From Pedobacter sp. KBS0701 (GTDB taxonomy: Bacteria; Bacteroidota; Bacteroidia; Sphingobacteriales; Sphingobacteriaceae): DNA of 64,000 nt. Of this stretch, positions 9,393 through 17,665 are shown one piece after another. The stretch spans positions 1,550,001 through 1,614,000 of the forward strand of contig NZ_CP042171.1 of the NCBI RefSeq assembly GCF_005938645.2. Direction: 5' to 3'. The notes beneath the pieces are model-generated. The model worked only from the letters and a program-made list of their open reading frames with translations. It had not been told where the DNA came from and searched no databases. The stretch's first letter is position 1. Each line of letters opens with the position of its first letter. The position numbers and the translations under genes were made by a program.

Positions 9393-10061
9393 ATGAAAAC
9401 ACAATTCTCTGTACCGCAAAAGTTAAGCCTGGTAATCGCGATTATTTTTACCCTGGTTGCACCAATAGTGGGATATCTTTCCATCGGATTGCCGCCTGTT
9501 ATTATTGTGGGTGGATCTGCACTGATTGGTTTAGTATGCTGGTGTGCCACTTATCTTAAAAATCCCGTCGAACCAAAAATCATTTTACCACTTTTTCTGC
9601 TCACGGTTGCTGGTCTTCAGATCCACATCATAGAAGAGTACCTCACGGGTTTTGCTCCCGCAATGAGCAGGCTTTTTGGCATTCCATGGAGTGAAAAAAG
9701 TTTCTTGATGGTTTTTGCGCTGATTGGACCAACAATTTACACCCTTACTGCCCTTGGTTTGTATTACAGAATTCCGATTGCAGGTTTTGTTGCCTGGTTT
9801 ATTTTTATAGGCCCGGGAGTAGCAGAGTTTACCCATTTTATTTTTCCGCTGATCAGGCCACAACTAAACGCAACAACATTGGATGCACTTACAGCGCCTA
9901 TTCATGGAAAACTAATTGTCAATATGCGCAATTATTACCTCGGCACAACCGGAAAATATTATTTTCCAGGTATGTGGACAGCAATATTACCCATGATACC
10001 AGGTGTTTATGCCATTTACCGTTTGTTTAAGTTGAACAGATCCGCAAAGCTTCAGGAGTAG
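9393..10061 (+). CDS. HXXEE-domain integral membrane protein
   Basis: 222 residues from the ATG at 9393. An upstream in-frame TTG at 9372 is possible, but AAAGG just before 9393 favours the ATG. About six to seven hydrophobic segments span the protein. The family motif HIIEE (H-x-x-E-E) occurs at about residues 79-83, with a second conserved His in EFTHFIFP. HXXEE proteins are membrane proteins of unknown biochemical function, possibly metal-dependent given the conserved His and Glu residues. It follows a Crp/Fnr-type gene. Confidence 0.8.
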   Translation: MKTQFSVPQKLSLVIAIIFTLVAPIVGYLSIGLPPVIIVGGSALIGLVCWCATYLKNPVEPKIILPLFLLTVAGLQIHIIEEYLTGFAPAMSRLFGIPWSEKSFLMVFALIGPTIYTLTALGLYYRIPIAGFVAWFIFIGPGVAEFTHFIFPLIRPQLNATTLDALTAPIHGKLIVNMRNYYLGTTGKYYFPGMWTAILPMIPGVYAIYRLFKLNRSAKLQE

Positions 10062-10098
10062 CCCCATATTACTAAACTGTTAAACTTTTGGTTTGCAC

Positions 10099-10128
10099 TT
10101 TGAAATGTAAGCTGACTTACTACTTTTG
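10099..10128 (+). promoter_or_regulatory. Bacteroidota-type promoter upstream of the tRNA-like element
   Basis: TTTG (10099-10102), an 18-bp spacer and TACTTTTG (10121-10128) fit the -33/-7 promoter of Bacteroidota. Predicted transcription starts near 10132-10136, about 20 bases before the tRNA-like structure at 10152. No protein-coding gene follows on this strand for more than 1 kb, so the promoter appears to serve a small RNA. Confidence 0.55.
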
Positions 10129-10151
10129 CGGCGATCAAAAAGAAATGATCG

Positions 10152-10202
10152 TGTAGAGCGCTGGCCGGTAGCATGCCGAAGGTTCGATTCCTTCCTCTAC
10201 AA
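10152..10202 (+). ncRNA. tRNA-like mini-element (acceptor stem plus T-arm only)
   Basis: TGTAGAG (10152-10158) pairs perfectly with CTCTACA (10195-10201) as a 7-bp acceptor-like stem. Stacked on it is a perfect T-arm: GAAGG (10178-10182), loop TTCGATT, CCTTC (10190-10194). Only 19 nt (10159-10177) replace the D-arm, anticodon arm and variable loop. The element is thus about 51 nt instead of about 75 and cannot be a standard decoding tRNA. No CCA is encoded. It is either a transcribed tRNA-like RNA, a tRNA eroded by deletion, or the 3' tRNA remnant of an old integration site. The 5' half GTAGAGCGCTGG also resembles the D-arm end of ordinary tRNAs. Confidence 0.55.
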
Positions 10203-10322
10203 CTTTTCGGGCAAATGCTTCCGTCGTCAAAAGTTATTTAATGCAATCCCGGGCAGGCATCTGTAGGATATAGTTACATCAACAGGTCGTGAAGATGTTG
10301 TATGAGTGGTTTACTTCAGCCC

Positions 10323-10877
10323 TTATTTGAATTGGTCATGTTGGTCGTTATCGCTTCCCTCTAAGTGTTTGCGATAGTCCTGGATTACTATCAAAAGTTC
10401 ATTTGCGTTCATATCCAGTTCTGATGCGGTCAGAGAGATCTGCAGGTTCCCGGCAGGATCCTGTATGCCACTGACTACCATGGCAGATAGTTTTTTTTGA
10501 ATGATGGGCATATAATGCGCTGCCTTGCCTATACTTAGTACCACCAGGGTATCCCATCCGGCTTTCGTAATGGAGATGTCGAGGATGTCTTTCCATGATA
10601 TCAGACCTGCGGCTTTACTCACTGCGGTAACTTCTGAGTATATTCCTTCATTACTAAGTATGAGTAGGGGAGCTAAACGATTTAGGGAGATCAGCATCCT
10701 GATGATGACAATCAAAAGGATGATTCCTAAAGCGGCCGACACCCCCGCAAGTTTAGTGGCGATATTACCGGTGAATAATCCGATACTGTATAAAAATACC
10801 GCCACAAGTGCAATCAGGATGCCTGCGCAGATAAAGATAAGCTGCGCTGATTTTTTTTTGTTTCTGTAAAATTCCAT
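10323..10877 (-). CDS. STM3941-like small membrane protein
   Basis: 184 residues. A short basic N-terminus is followed by two transmembrane helices at about 12-33 and 42-65. A soluble PH-like domain of about 100 residues follows, containing the family-like segment ISWKDILDI. It resembles the STM3941 family of uncharacterised bacterial membrane proteins; this assignment is by layout and motif memory only. The C-terminus is acidic and charged. The next minus-strand gene upstream starts 25 bp away, so the two may form a small operon. Confidence 0.6.
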   Translation of the reverse strand: MEFYRNKKKSAQLIFICAGILIALVAVFLYSIGLFTGNIATKLAGVSAALGIILLIVIIRMLISLNRLAPLLILSNEGIYSEVTAVSKAAGLISWKDILDISITKAGWDTLVVLSIGKAAHYMPIIQKKLSAMVVSGIQDPAGNLQISLTASELDMNANELLIVIQDYRKHLEGSDNDQHDQFK

Positions 10878-10901
10878 TTACTGTATTTGAATTTTAACTA
10901 C

Positions 10902-11132
10902 TTAATGCTGTAAATAGTTCACTTCAAAGCTGCCATACATCGCCATTTCAGCACTGTGGGATATGACAAGTTTTAGCTTTAATTTTTCAATTACTTCCTT
11001 CGCGAAACTGATGCTTCTGTTCAGGTCCTTAATCCCGCGTACTTCAATTCCCCGAGAAAGCATTTTGAATTTTGATGGCTCGAATTTTTCAATGAATTTT
11101 TGAATATCGGTTACTTTTTTGTTATCTGACAT
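10902..11132 (-). CDS. Hypothetical protein, 76 aa
   Basis: The family is not recognised. The ATG at 11130-11132 is the likeliest start; a GTG 60 bp further upstream would add a basic extension. The product is helical and charged, with an FEPSKFKMLSRGIEVRGIKD core and a His/Met-containing C-terminus. The gene is followed after 24 bp by the STM3941-like gene on the same strand. No signal peptide or membrane segment is seen. Confidence 0.5.
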   Translation of the reverse strand: MSDNKKVTDIQKFIEKFEPSKFKMLSRGIEVRGIKDLNRSISFAKEVIEKLKLKLVISHSAEMAMYGSFEVNYLQH

Positions 11133-11454
11133 ATTTTGATTTTTAGTGCTTATAACTTCGGGAAATGCTTTTTGTTTGCGCTCTTTTTGCACAGTGCTTT
11201 TTTAAAATCGTCTTATCTATCGATGTTTTTTGTCTTAACGCCACTTTTTCTCTTTTTATGTATCAATGTTGCAGCGATTTACGGAGATTGCTGAGTACCT
11301 GTTAGCATCTTAAATCGGGAGCTTGTATTTTACAAATAATTTTAACAGGTCTTTCGGATACATAACAGTACAGCGCATCATTTGGACTGAGCCTATTGGC
11401 CGCTATCGATGGAATGCCCATTATACGTTTATACTAAAACACTAACTTTGGAAA
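11133..11454. other. Intergenic, no gene recognised
   Basis: About 320 bp between divergent genes. The only element noted is the TAACTTTG box at 11443-11450 before the GlxA-type regulator. No repeat, hairpin terminator or RNA was recognised. Confidence 0.5.
11443..11450 (+). promoter_or_regulatory. Candidate -7 box (TAACTTTG)
   Basis: TAACTTTG fits TAnnTTTG and lies 4 bp before the ATG at 11455, suggesting a leaderless or near-leaderless mRNA. No clear -33 element is visible. Confidence 0.35.
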
Positions 11455-12378
11455 ATGAAGCCTAACCGCGTTATATTTTTCATATTCAATAATGTTCATC
11501 TTTTAGATCTGGCTGGTGCTGTCACCGTTTTTTATGAATCCGGATGCTGCGGAAAAAATTACGATTTACATTATGTCTCGCCGTATGAGCATCCTGTAGC
11601 CTCCTCTGGTCTTGGCTTTACTAATGTTGAGCCGCTCAGTTCAGTAACAGTAAACAGGAATGATATTGTAATCGTTGCAGGAATGGAAATTCAAAAATGG
11701 AACAGGGCAGATGACCAGCTGTGGATGCCCTGGCTGCGGTCTGCCGCTGCAACTGGTGCAACAATTTGTTCAATTTGTACGGCCGCCTTCGCGCTTGCTG
11801 CTACCGGACTTTTAAATGGGAAGAATTGCACCACACATTGGTCGTGGACGAAAGCTTTGCAACAACAATATCCACAGATTAAGGTAATAGAGAATAAACT
11901 ATTTGTACAAAGTGACAGGATCTTTACCAGCGCCGGAATTGCCACAGGTATTGATCTCGCACTTTACCTCGTCGAAGAGCAGCACGGAGCAGCTTTTACA
12001 CACACTGTAGCAAAAGATATGGTGGTTTACCTGCGCAGAGATGGAATGGACTCACAAGACAGTGTTTATTTGCAAAACAGGCAGCATATTGATCATCATA
12101 TCCATCAGGTACAGGATTTTATTATCAAAAATCTGCATCAAAAAATAACAATTGGCGAACTGGCTGAACTGGTTTTTATTAGCCCACGCAACCTTACACG
12201 TTTGTTCAAAATTGCCACGGGAATAACCATCGGACAATATATCCAATCAGTGAGACAGGAAAAGGCCAAACATCTGCTCAAAACCGGGCATAAGATAGCC
12301 TGGGTAGCATGTCAATGTGGTTATAATAGTACGTCTCAGATGCGGAAGTTGGTTAGGGCTCGAAGTGTTAATAATTAG
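11455..12378 (+). CDS. GlxA-family transcriptional regulator (DJ-1/PfpI domain plus AraC HTH)
   Basis: 307 residues. The N-terminal DJ-1/PfpI-like amidotransferase domain covers about 1-185, with a nucleophile-elbow Cys at 108 (SICTAAFALA). The AraC-type double HTH spans about 205-300 (FISPRNLTRLFKIATGITIGQYI). In this family the first domain senses a ligand and the second binds DNA. The last 15 residues depart from the usual second-HTH consensus, which may reflect recent frame drift at the 3' end. The next gene encodes a stand-alone secreted DJ-1 protein, a likely regulatory target or functional partner. Confidence 0.88.
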   Translation: MKPNRVIFFIFNNVHLLDLAGAVTVFYESGCCGKNYDLHYVSPYEHPVASSGLGFTNVEPLSSVTVNRNDIVIVAGMEIQKWNRADDQLWMPWLRSAAATGATICSICTAAFALAATGLLNGKNCTTHWSWTKALQQQYPQIKVIENKLFVQSDRIFTSAGIATGIDLALYLVEEQHGAAFTHTVAKDMVVYLRRDGMDSQDSVYLQNRQHIDHHIHQVQDFIIKNLHQKITIGELAELVFISPRNLTRLFKIATGITIGQYIQSVRQEKAKHLLKTGHKIAWVACQCGYNSTSQMRKLVRARSVNN

Positions 12379-12438
12379 TCATAAATAGAATGGCCGGATC
12401 GTGACCATGTCTGTCCGGATTTATCGGCTGTATCCTAT

Positions 12439-12446
12439 TAATTTTG
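12439..12446 (+). promoter_or_regulatory. Candidate -7 box (TAATTTTG)
   Basis: TAATTTTG matches the Bacteroidota -7 consensus and ends 18 bp before the ATG at 12465. Its position argues that translation starts at this ATG rather than at the upstream TTG at 12444, which would lie inside the promoter. Confidence 0.4.
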
Positions 12447-12464
12447 GATTCAAATGATACATTT

Positions 12465-13238
12465 ATGAAACAGCTGTTACACCTGCTCTTTTTTATACCC
12501 TGCCTGGCATTTTCGCAGGTCTATGCGAATACCTATGTGTGTCCTCCTTGTAACTGTCCTTGTGACACGCATACTTACCAACAACCCGGGATATGTGCGC
12601 ATTGTGGGATGAAATTAATAACGAAAAACGAACAGGTTTTAAATGATCAAAAAAAAGTAACGGTCTGCTTTTACTTATATGATGGGGTAGAGGTTCTGGA
12701 CTTTGCCGGACCGATGGAAGTGTTTTCCTATGCGGGGTTCAAAATTATCACCGTCGCAAAAACGAAAGCTCCTGTATTGTCACAGGGGATTTTGAAAATC
12801 ACTCCGGATTACAGTATTAAAGACGCTCCGCAGGCTGATATTTTTGCAGTATTTGGCGGTTCTGACGAGATAGCAACAGATGATCCTGAAGTTATCTCCT
12901 GGATCAAATCCAGGGATAGCACAACCAAAAGCTATTTTTCTGTCTGCACCGGGGCGTTTATTCTTGGCAAAGCTGGACTGCTTGATCAGCTTACCGTTAC
13001 CACTTTTCATAAAAGCATAATAAATCTTCAAAAGGCCGTACCAAAGGCTAAAGTGCTTTCCAATGTCCGTTATGTTGACAATGGCAGGGTGATCACCACA
13101 GCAGGGATATCGGCCGGTATCGATGGAGCCTTACACCTGGTTTCGAAACTTAGCGGTAAAGAAGCGGCGCAAGCAGTTGCAAAACAGATAGAATATGATA
13201 AATATGTGCCTGAACAGGGTATGGATTTATCCCACTAA
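12465..13238 (+). CDS. Secreted DJ-1/PfpI-family protein with N-terminal heavy-metal-binding module
   Basis: 257 residues. A signal peptide covers 1-21 (MKQLLHLLFFIPCLAFSQVY). A Cys-rich module follows at 23-52: it contains CPPCNCPC and PGICAHCGMKL, resembling the 'heavy metal binding domain' (CPM...PGxCPxCGM) found in copper-resistance proteins. The DJ-1/PfpI domain spans about 64-240, with the elbow Cys at 161 (SVCTGAFILG). This domain order in an exported protein is unusual. It may act in metal or carbonyl stress in the periplasm, by inference. The gene lies 86 bp after a GlxA-type regulator in the same direction. Confidence 0.8.
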   Translation: MKQLLHLLFFIPCLAFSQVYANTYVCPPCNCPCDTHTYQQPGICAHCGMKLITKNEQVLNDQKKVTVCFYLYDGVEVLDFAGPMEVFSYAGFKIITVAKTKAPVLSQGILKITPDYSIKDAPQADIFAVFGGSDEIATDDPEVISWIKSRDSTTKSYFSVCTGAFILGKAGLLDQLTVTTFHKSIINLQKAVPKAKVLSNVRYVDNGRVITTAGISAGIDGALHLVSKLSGKEAAQAVAKQIEYDKYVPEQGMDLSH

Positions 13239-13391
13239 AAGTCTGCAGTTAAGCTAAACGGATATATTTTGGAAGTTGATCATGGACAACTATTGTGTTC
13301 CACGACACTTAAACAGTGATCGTGTTCTATGAACTTCAGTAATTAACCAGGTAATGGATGAGAACGTTAATTTGTTAAATTGCGGCCAGGT

Positions 13392-13961
13392 TTATCTTTT
13401 TCCTGCTCTTGGCGCTAAGGTCAGAAACATCCGCTTGCCTTCAAGTTTTGGGAATAACTCTACCTTGCCTACCTCTTCGAGGCCTTGCGCAAATTTCAGC
13501 AGCAGTATTTCTCCCTGGTCTTTATAAACAATCGATCTTCCTTTGAAATGCACAAAGGCACGCACTTTTTCTCCGCTTTCTAAAAAGGAAACGGCGTGTT
13601 TGAGCTTGAACTGAAAGTCATGCTCATCGGTATTAGGCCCGAAACGGATGTCCTTGATGATGGTCTGTTTCGCCTTGCTTTTAATTTCCTTCTGCTTTTT
13701 TTTCTGTTCGTAAAGGAATTTGCTGTAGTCGATGATACGGCAAACTGGCGGCGTGGCGTTCGGGGAAATTTCAACCAGATCTAAATCCAGTTCTTCAGCC
13801 AATTTGAGTGCTTCAGCCAGCGGATAGATATTGGTCTCAATATTATCTCCGGTTAAGCGTACCTCCGGTGAGGTGATAAAATTATTAATCTTGTGTTCTG
13901 CTTCTTTTTTTTTGAAGGGCAAGCGTGGCCCCCTGTAAAATCCTGCTTTTTTTAATGCCAA
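13392..13961 (-). CDS. infC: Translation initiation factor IF-3 (solitary copy, TTG start)
   Basis: 189 residues with both IF-3 domains. The N-domain is at about 23-92 ([33 protein letters not shown]), followed by a Lys-rich linker and the C-domain at about 98-182 ([19 protein letters not shown]). IF-3 binds the 30S subunit and proofreads start codons. The start is a TTG (13959-13961) with an in-frame stop shortly upstream and no in-frame ATG before the protein begins. Rare infC start codons underlie IF-3 autoregulation in other bacteria. In Bacteroidota infC normally sits with thrS, rpmI and rplT; none is next to it here, so this may be a second copy. Confidence 0.93.
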   Translation of the reverse strand: MALKKAGFYRGPRLPFKKKEAEHKINNFITSPEVRLTGDNIETNIYPLAEALKLAEELDLDLVEISPNATPPVCRIIDYSKFLYEQKKKQKEIKSKAKQTIIKDIRFGPNTDEHDFQFKLKHAVSFLESGEKVRAFVHFKGRSIVYKDQGEILLLKFAQGLEEVGKVELFPKLEGKRMFLTLAPRAGKR

Positions 13962-14152
13962 ATTTGAAAAGTTTTAATGAAAAAATGATGTTAACTGGAG
14001 CGGTTAATTTCGGATGAATGATAATATAGCTTTTTATGCCCATAAATCAAAACCTGTAGTTAAATGATGACTATATGCGTAATTTTATGACGTTAATATG
14101 CCTTTAGGTACATCCAGACATAGGGAGTCGTTGAGCTAAAATTGCCAATCCT

Positions 14153-14446
14153 TTAGCCTGTGGTTACCTGATTTACTGCCTTGTTTTCAGTCCTCAGTGC
14201 TTCAGAGGTGATTAAGATAAATCCGGATATTAGGAGCAAAATAGCCAAAACCCGGAGGATTTTTTCCGTATTTTTGGTGTTAACCATCCTGTCAGGGCAG
14301 GTAAATCTGCTGATCCCTGTCACTTTTCTCCGTTCGTTTCTGCGCCATAGCGCAAATAGGAAAATGAAGGTGCCGAAAACCAGCAGTAAGATGCCGCTAA
14401 CCAGTGGTATTGTAGTGAAATTGAATGTCTCTTGTGTTTCTATCAT
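14153..14446 (-). CDS. Small membrane protein with two transmembrane segments, 97 aa
   Basis: The family is not recognised. Hydrophobic helices lie at about 11-34 and 65-82. A basic loop between them contains WRRNERRK and a lone Cys. Both ends are short and polar. It stands alone between infC and decayed DNA, and no promoter was confidently identified. Confidence 0.45.
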   Translation of the reverse strand: MIETQETFNFTTIPLVSGILLLVFGTFIFLFALWRRNERRKVTGISRFTCPDRMVNTKNTEKILRVLAILLLISGFILITSEALRTENKAVNQVTTG

Positions 14447-14608
14447 ACAAAATAGACCAACAGGTAGTAAAAAAGTTTAAAATAATATTTTTTTGCTGTT
14501 ATACTGATTGTCTTAAAGGAAATTCTAACTCAATTTCTACAAATACATTTATATGCTGAAAACTTTATTTTTAGTATTTGTGTGTGTATCTCATCATAAT
14601 ATTTCAGC

Positions 14609-14863
14609 ATAGAACTCATTTTAAAATCAAATAACGAAGAAAGTGTTGCGAAGATTATTGCTTTAGCTAAGAAGTTAAATGTGATTATTGAGAAGAAAAA
14701 CATTGATTTTGATAATTCAGCTAAGGTTCTTCTTAAGAACCGTATCCTTAATTTTAAAGCTACAACATCTTCGTCTTTTGGCAATGCAGCTGAATGGCAA
14801 CAACATCAACGTTCTGACCGTGAATTGCCTTTTCATAGGTATGGCTTTTCTTTTAGACAGTAA
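14609..14863 (+). pseudogene. Antitoxin-like gene that has lost its start codon
   Basis: An open frame of about 84 codons encodes a protein with the look of the small antitoxin that precedes PIN-domain toxins in Bacteroidota: ELILKSNNEESVAKIIALA at the start, KNRILNFKA in the middle and SSFGNAAEW...RELPF near the end. The position expected for the initiator Met is ATA (14609-14611), and there is no in-frame ATG before residue 25. The 3' end overlaps the start of the broken PIN gene (14841), the usual toxin-antitoxin layout. It is probably not translated, or only from an internal GTG at 14681. Confidence 0.6.
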
Positions 14864-15210
14864 TTTAATTATTTATTCGTATTCAAATGAGTACGAATAC
14901 TTAAGGGATTTAATTATTGATGGATCCTGTATAGTATCAGAAATATCTCGCGTTGAAGTGCTCGGTTATCATGCGTTAAAGAAAGAGGAATAAAAGTACT
15001 TTAATGATATTTTTGAATATGTCGCAATCATTCTTCCTGATCAAGACATATTTGATAAGGCTATTGAAATTCGGAAAAAGTACAATCTTAAACTTGGTGA
15101 ATAGTCTTATTGCTGCTACTGCTTTAATACATAACCTCGAAATCTATACTCGCAATTTAAGTGACTTCGAACGAGTTAAAAAATTAAAGTGCATTGATCC
15201 CATTCGTTAA
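14841..15210 (+). pseudogene. PIN-domain (VapC-like) toxin gene, disrupted by a stop and a frameshift
   Basis: The ATG at 14841 opens a PIN-domain frame (FLLDSNLIIYSYS with the first acidic residue, then SEISRVEVLG). It meets TAA at 14991-14993 and continues in the same frame as a recognisable PIN sequence to TAG at 15102-15104. An extra A near 15100 shifts the frame; removing it restores LGDSLIAATAL, which carries the conserved Asp. The shifted frame continues with IYTRNLSDFERV to the stop at 15210. PIN toxins are Mg-dependent RNases. Two independent lesions plus the startless antitoxin show that the module is dead. Confidence 0.75.
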
Positions 15211-15476
15211 GTCTTTAGTACTCATCCTAATTTAAGAGTTATTATTAAAATCATGATTTATAGTGAAACAACATCTTTATGGCCCAGATCAAATTGTATA
15301 AGCGAATCAAAAAATCTTTACTATGAGTTTTAATTCGAGAACTCAGATACTTCCGAATTTTTAGCCCTCGATTTAATCAATGGATAACTTTCAGTTTGCA
15401 CGCGAATGCTAATCTTGTGCTGTAAATGACTGCTGTATTTTTCATTTCCAATTCCAGCTTTTTAAAATTTTCCTAA

Positions 15477-15602
15477 TCAAATATTGAAGCAATATTCCTC
15501 GCAGAGACCAAAGGAAAGGGTCATTCCATTTCCACCTAATCCGTTAATGATCGTTACATTTTCTTCAGCCTTCAAAATAAGCTTTGTTTCTCCTCCCATC
15601 AT
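15477..15602 (-). pseudogene. C-terminal remnant of a DAO-type FAD-dependent oxidoreductase
   Basis: A 41-codon fragment contains NVTIINGLGGNGMTLSFGL, which matches the C-terminal nucleotide-binding signature of glycine-oxidase/D-amino-acid-oxidase-like flavoproteins (usually G-x-G-G-x-G-M-T-L-S-F). The rest of the roughly 370-residue enzyme is absent and a stop lies just upstream in frame. It belongs to the same decayed stretch as the PIN pseudogene (14.5-15.6 kb). The call rests on one motif. Confidence 0.5.
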
Positions 15603-15635
15603 TTTAGGATATATCAATGACGAAGATTAACTTAA

Positions 15636-16799
15636 CTATCTAACTGTTTGAAGCGCCTTATCAAGTATGTCATCGTGTCCATTAATGAAATTACCAGGAT
15701 CTGTGGTAACCTGAAGGTCTGGTGGAAAACCAATGCCTTCATACATCTTTCCATCTATGTATTTAAATGCTGCAGATGATGTATAAACAGATAAGATACC
15801 ATATATTTCGAATGGTCCGGCATTGTAAACGCCATAATTTGTGATCGGTCCGGTAGCTCCCCAGGTTTGTTCCCCAATTATGCTGACATTGGGTAGACAG
15901 CGAAGCGCCATTGCCGCAGCTTCTGCTAATGAGACCGTGAAATGATCGGTAAGGACAATAATTGGCATAGCAAGTGATTCGCCATCCTGGTCAGGATTAA
16001 TGGCAGCACTAATCCACGGTGTATAGTTTTTTCTTCCTCCGCCATTTTTATATCGTGTATAGCCGAAATTCAATCGTTTGTCAATGAAATGACCAACAAA
16101 GAAATTTAAATCCTCAATGTTTCCTCCCGGATTATTCCTAATATCAACAATAACAGCCGTTAAAAGTGATTTTTTTAACTTCAAACGATTAAAAAAATAG
16201 GATAGTGTTTCGGCAGCGGTGTTCTTTTCCTTGGATGTAAAAGCTTCTTTCAGCGAAAATAAATTACAATTAAAGTACAGGATTTGATTATTAATTAAGC
16301 CGCTGGTTACCTGCAATCTTTTGTTATCGCTGGTTATGAAATAACCTGATTTAAAGCCTTTATCCAAGTAAACCGTATCTATTGCAATGTAATTGTATGG
16401 TGTATGAAACTGCTTTGCCGCTATTTTTCTGGTAGCAGCAGGATAAATATAGCGGCCCGATAGCCCCATTAAATTGAAGTTTATGGTATAATGACCATCT
16501 GTTAAGCCTTGAGTGATTGACTCAAAGTAGCTAAAGGCTGTATTTAAATCATTATTATTGTTGGTTTTTAGGTTGGAAAATAAGGGCTGATATTTTTTGT
16601 ACACATTATCCCAATTGGTCGTATCAATATCCCAGTAAACATAATTTGTACTCATTTGTGTCCAATAGCTTTTAAAAATCGCGTCAAAACTTTGAAGATT
16701 ATTTTTCGGGGTTGAGACATCCATCTCTTTCTTGCAGCTTGACTCGGCAAATAACAGAGATAAAATTAAAACCAACCTGATTATACGATTCCTTATCAT
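15636..16799 (-). CDS. S41-family (C-terminal-processing-like) peptidase lipoprotein
   Basis: 387 residues. The lipoprotein signal peptide has its Cys at 22, followed by KKEMD. The C-terminal half is an S41/tail-specific-protease domain: VDIRNNPGG is the hallmark strand, and DHFTVSLAEAAAMAL contains the nucleophile Ser region. The later block reads GEQTWGATGP where Ctp-type enzymes have GxxTxGK, so the usual catalytic Lys is not evident; several Bacteroidota S41 relatives share this form. No PDZ domain is obvious. It overlaps by 4 bp (ATGA) with the preceding beta-barrel gene, so translation is coupled. Confidence 0.85.
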   Translation of the reverse strand: MIRNRIIRLVLILSLLFAESSCKKEMDVSTPKNNLQSFDAIFKSYWTQMSTNYVYWDIDTTNWDNVYKKYQPLFSNLKTNNNNDLNTAFSYFESITQGLTDGHYTINFNLMGLSGRYIYPAATRKIAAKQFHTPYNYIAIDTVYLDKGFKSGYFITSDNKRLQVTSGLINNQILYFNCNLFSLKEAFTSKEKNTAAETLSYFFNRLKLKKSLLTAVIVDIRNNPGGNIEDLNFFVGHFIDKRLNFGYTRYKNGGGRKNYTPWISAAINPDQDGESLAMPIIVLTDHFTVSLAEAAAMALRCLPNVSIIGEQTWGATGPITNYGVYNAGPFEIYGILSVYTSSAAFKYIDGKMYEGIGFPPDLQVTTDPGNFINGHDDILDKALQTVR

Positions 16800-17506
16800 T
16801 TTCTTTTGACTAAATTATAGGTAATCCCTAAAGAGACCGATGTGGTTTGGTTATAACTGGTCATATTATAAGCTGGATTATTTTTTTGCCGGTTAGAAAT
16901 TGCGTAAAAATATCTGCCTGCAATAAACCCATCCAACTGTTGAAAGAAGTTGAATTGTAGCCCTAAACCGCCTACATAACCAAAATCGAATCGTTGATCT
17001 TTTTGCTTATCAAACCTATAGCTCTGACTGTAGGGAACTAAGTTAAATTCTTGACCATGCTGATTTTTAGCGCTGTTTACTGAGAATATATCCGGCACGG
17101 TACCCTCAATTTTGCTGTTTACCCAATAATCACCAAAGATACCAGCGTCAAAAAAATACTTCAATCTTTTTCCGGTAACCGCATGCAAGGTTAATGGAAT
17201 CTGTAAATACTTATTGCTATGATGTGTATAAATGCCCGCAAGTGAGTCTGTTCGACTAACGCTGTAATTCTTTTCAATAAGGCCTGGCATTGTTTCAATA
17301 GCTATTATATGACCTAATCTAAATTGAATTCTTGACGCAAAATAGTAACCATTTTGGGCATCAACACGTGTTGAAACTTTACTGAGGTCATTCGTTTTTA
17401 GAAAGTTACGGCTGACTCCTGCTTCAAAGCCCAACAATTGCTGGGCTTTTGAAGTAAGAGAAAATGATATTAATAATACAACAGTAATACCTTTGGATAG
17501 CCTCAT
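16796..17506 (-). CDS. Outer-membrane beta-barrel protein (PorT-like family)
   Basis: 236 residues with a signal peptide (1-21, ending LTSKAQQ). Alternating amphipathic strands cover the rest, ending in a typical SLGITYNLVKRK final strand. It fits the OMP_b-brl_2 type of small Bacteroidota beta-barrels. Its stop overlaps the start of the S41 peptidase, and the glycine-rich lipoprotein gene lies 159 bp upstream on the same strand. This suggests an exported three-gene unit. The function is unknown. Confidence 0.75.
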   Translation of the reverse strand: MRLSKGITVVLLISFSLTSKAQQLLGFEAGVSRNFLKTNDLSKVSTRVDAQNGYYFASRIQFRLGHIIAIETMPGLIEKNYSVSRTDSLAGIYTHHSNKYLQIPLTLHAVTGKRLKYFFDAGIFGDYWVNSKIEGTVPDIFSVNSAKNQHGQEFNLVPYSQSYRFDKQKDQRFDFGYVGGLGLQFNFFQQLDGFIAGRYFYAISNRQKNNPAYNMTSYNQTTSVSLGITYNLVKRK

Positions 17507-17665
17507 TAGCCAGATTCTAGAATAACTTAATTGTACACATCATGGATCTAATCGATTATTCCATTTTGAAATAAAACTGGTCTATCCTAGTTTTAGGTAT
17601 GACAAAAATAAAAAAATAGCCTTTTGAACTCATGAAACTCAAAAATCAAGATCTATAATTTTTAG

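Noticed and set aside
10152..10202. A complete tRNA gene
   Set aside because: Acceptor stem and T-arm are present, but only 19 nt remain between them; no anticodon arm can be drawn.
13392..13961. infC as part of the canonical ribosomal-protein cluster
   Set aside because: No thrS, rpmI or rplT lies on either side; the neighbours are a DJ-1 gene and a small membrane protein.
14447..15635. An active mobile element around the PIN pseudogene
   Set aside because: No integrase, transposase or terminal repeats were found; only decayed gene fragments are seen.
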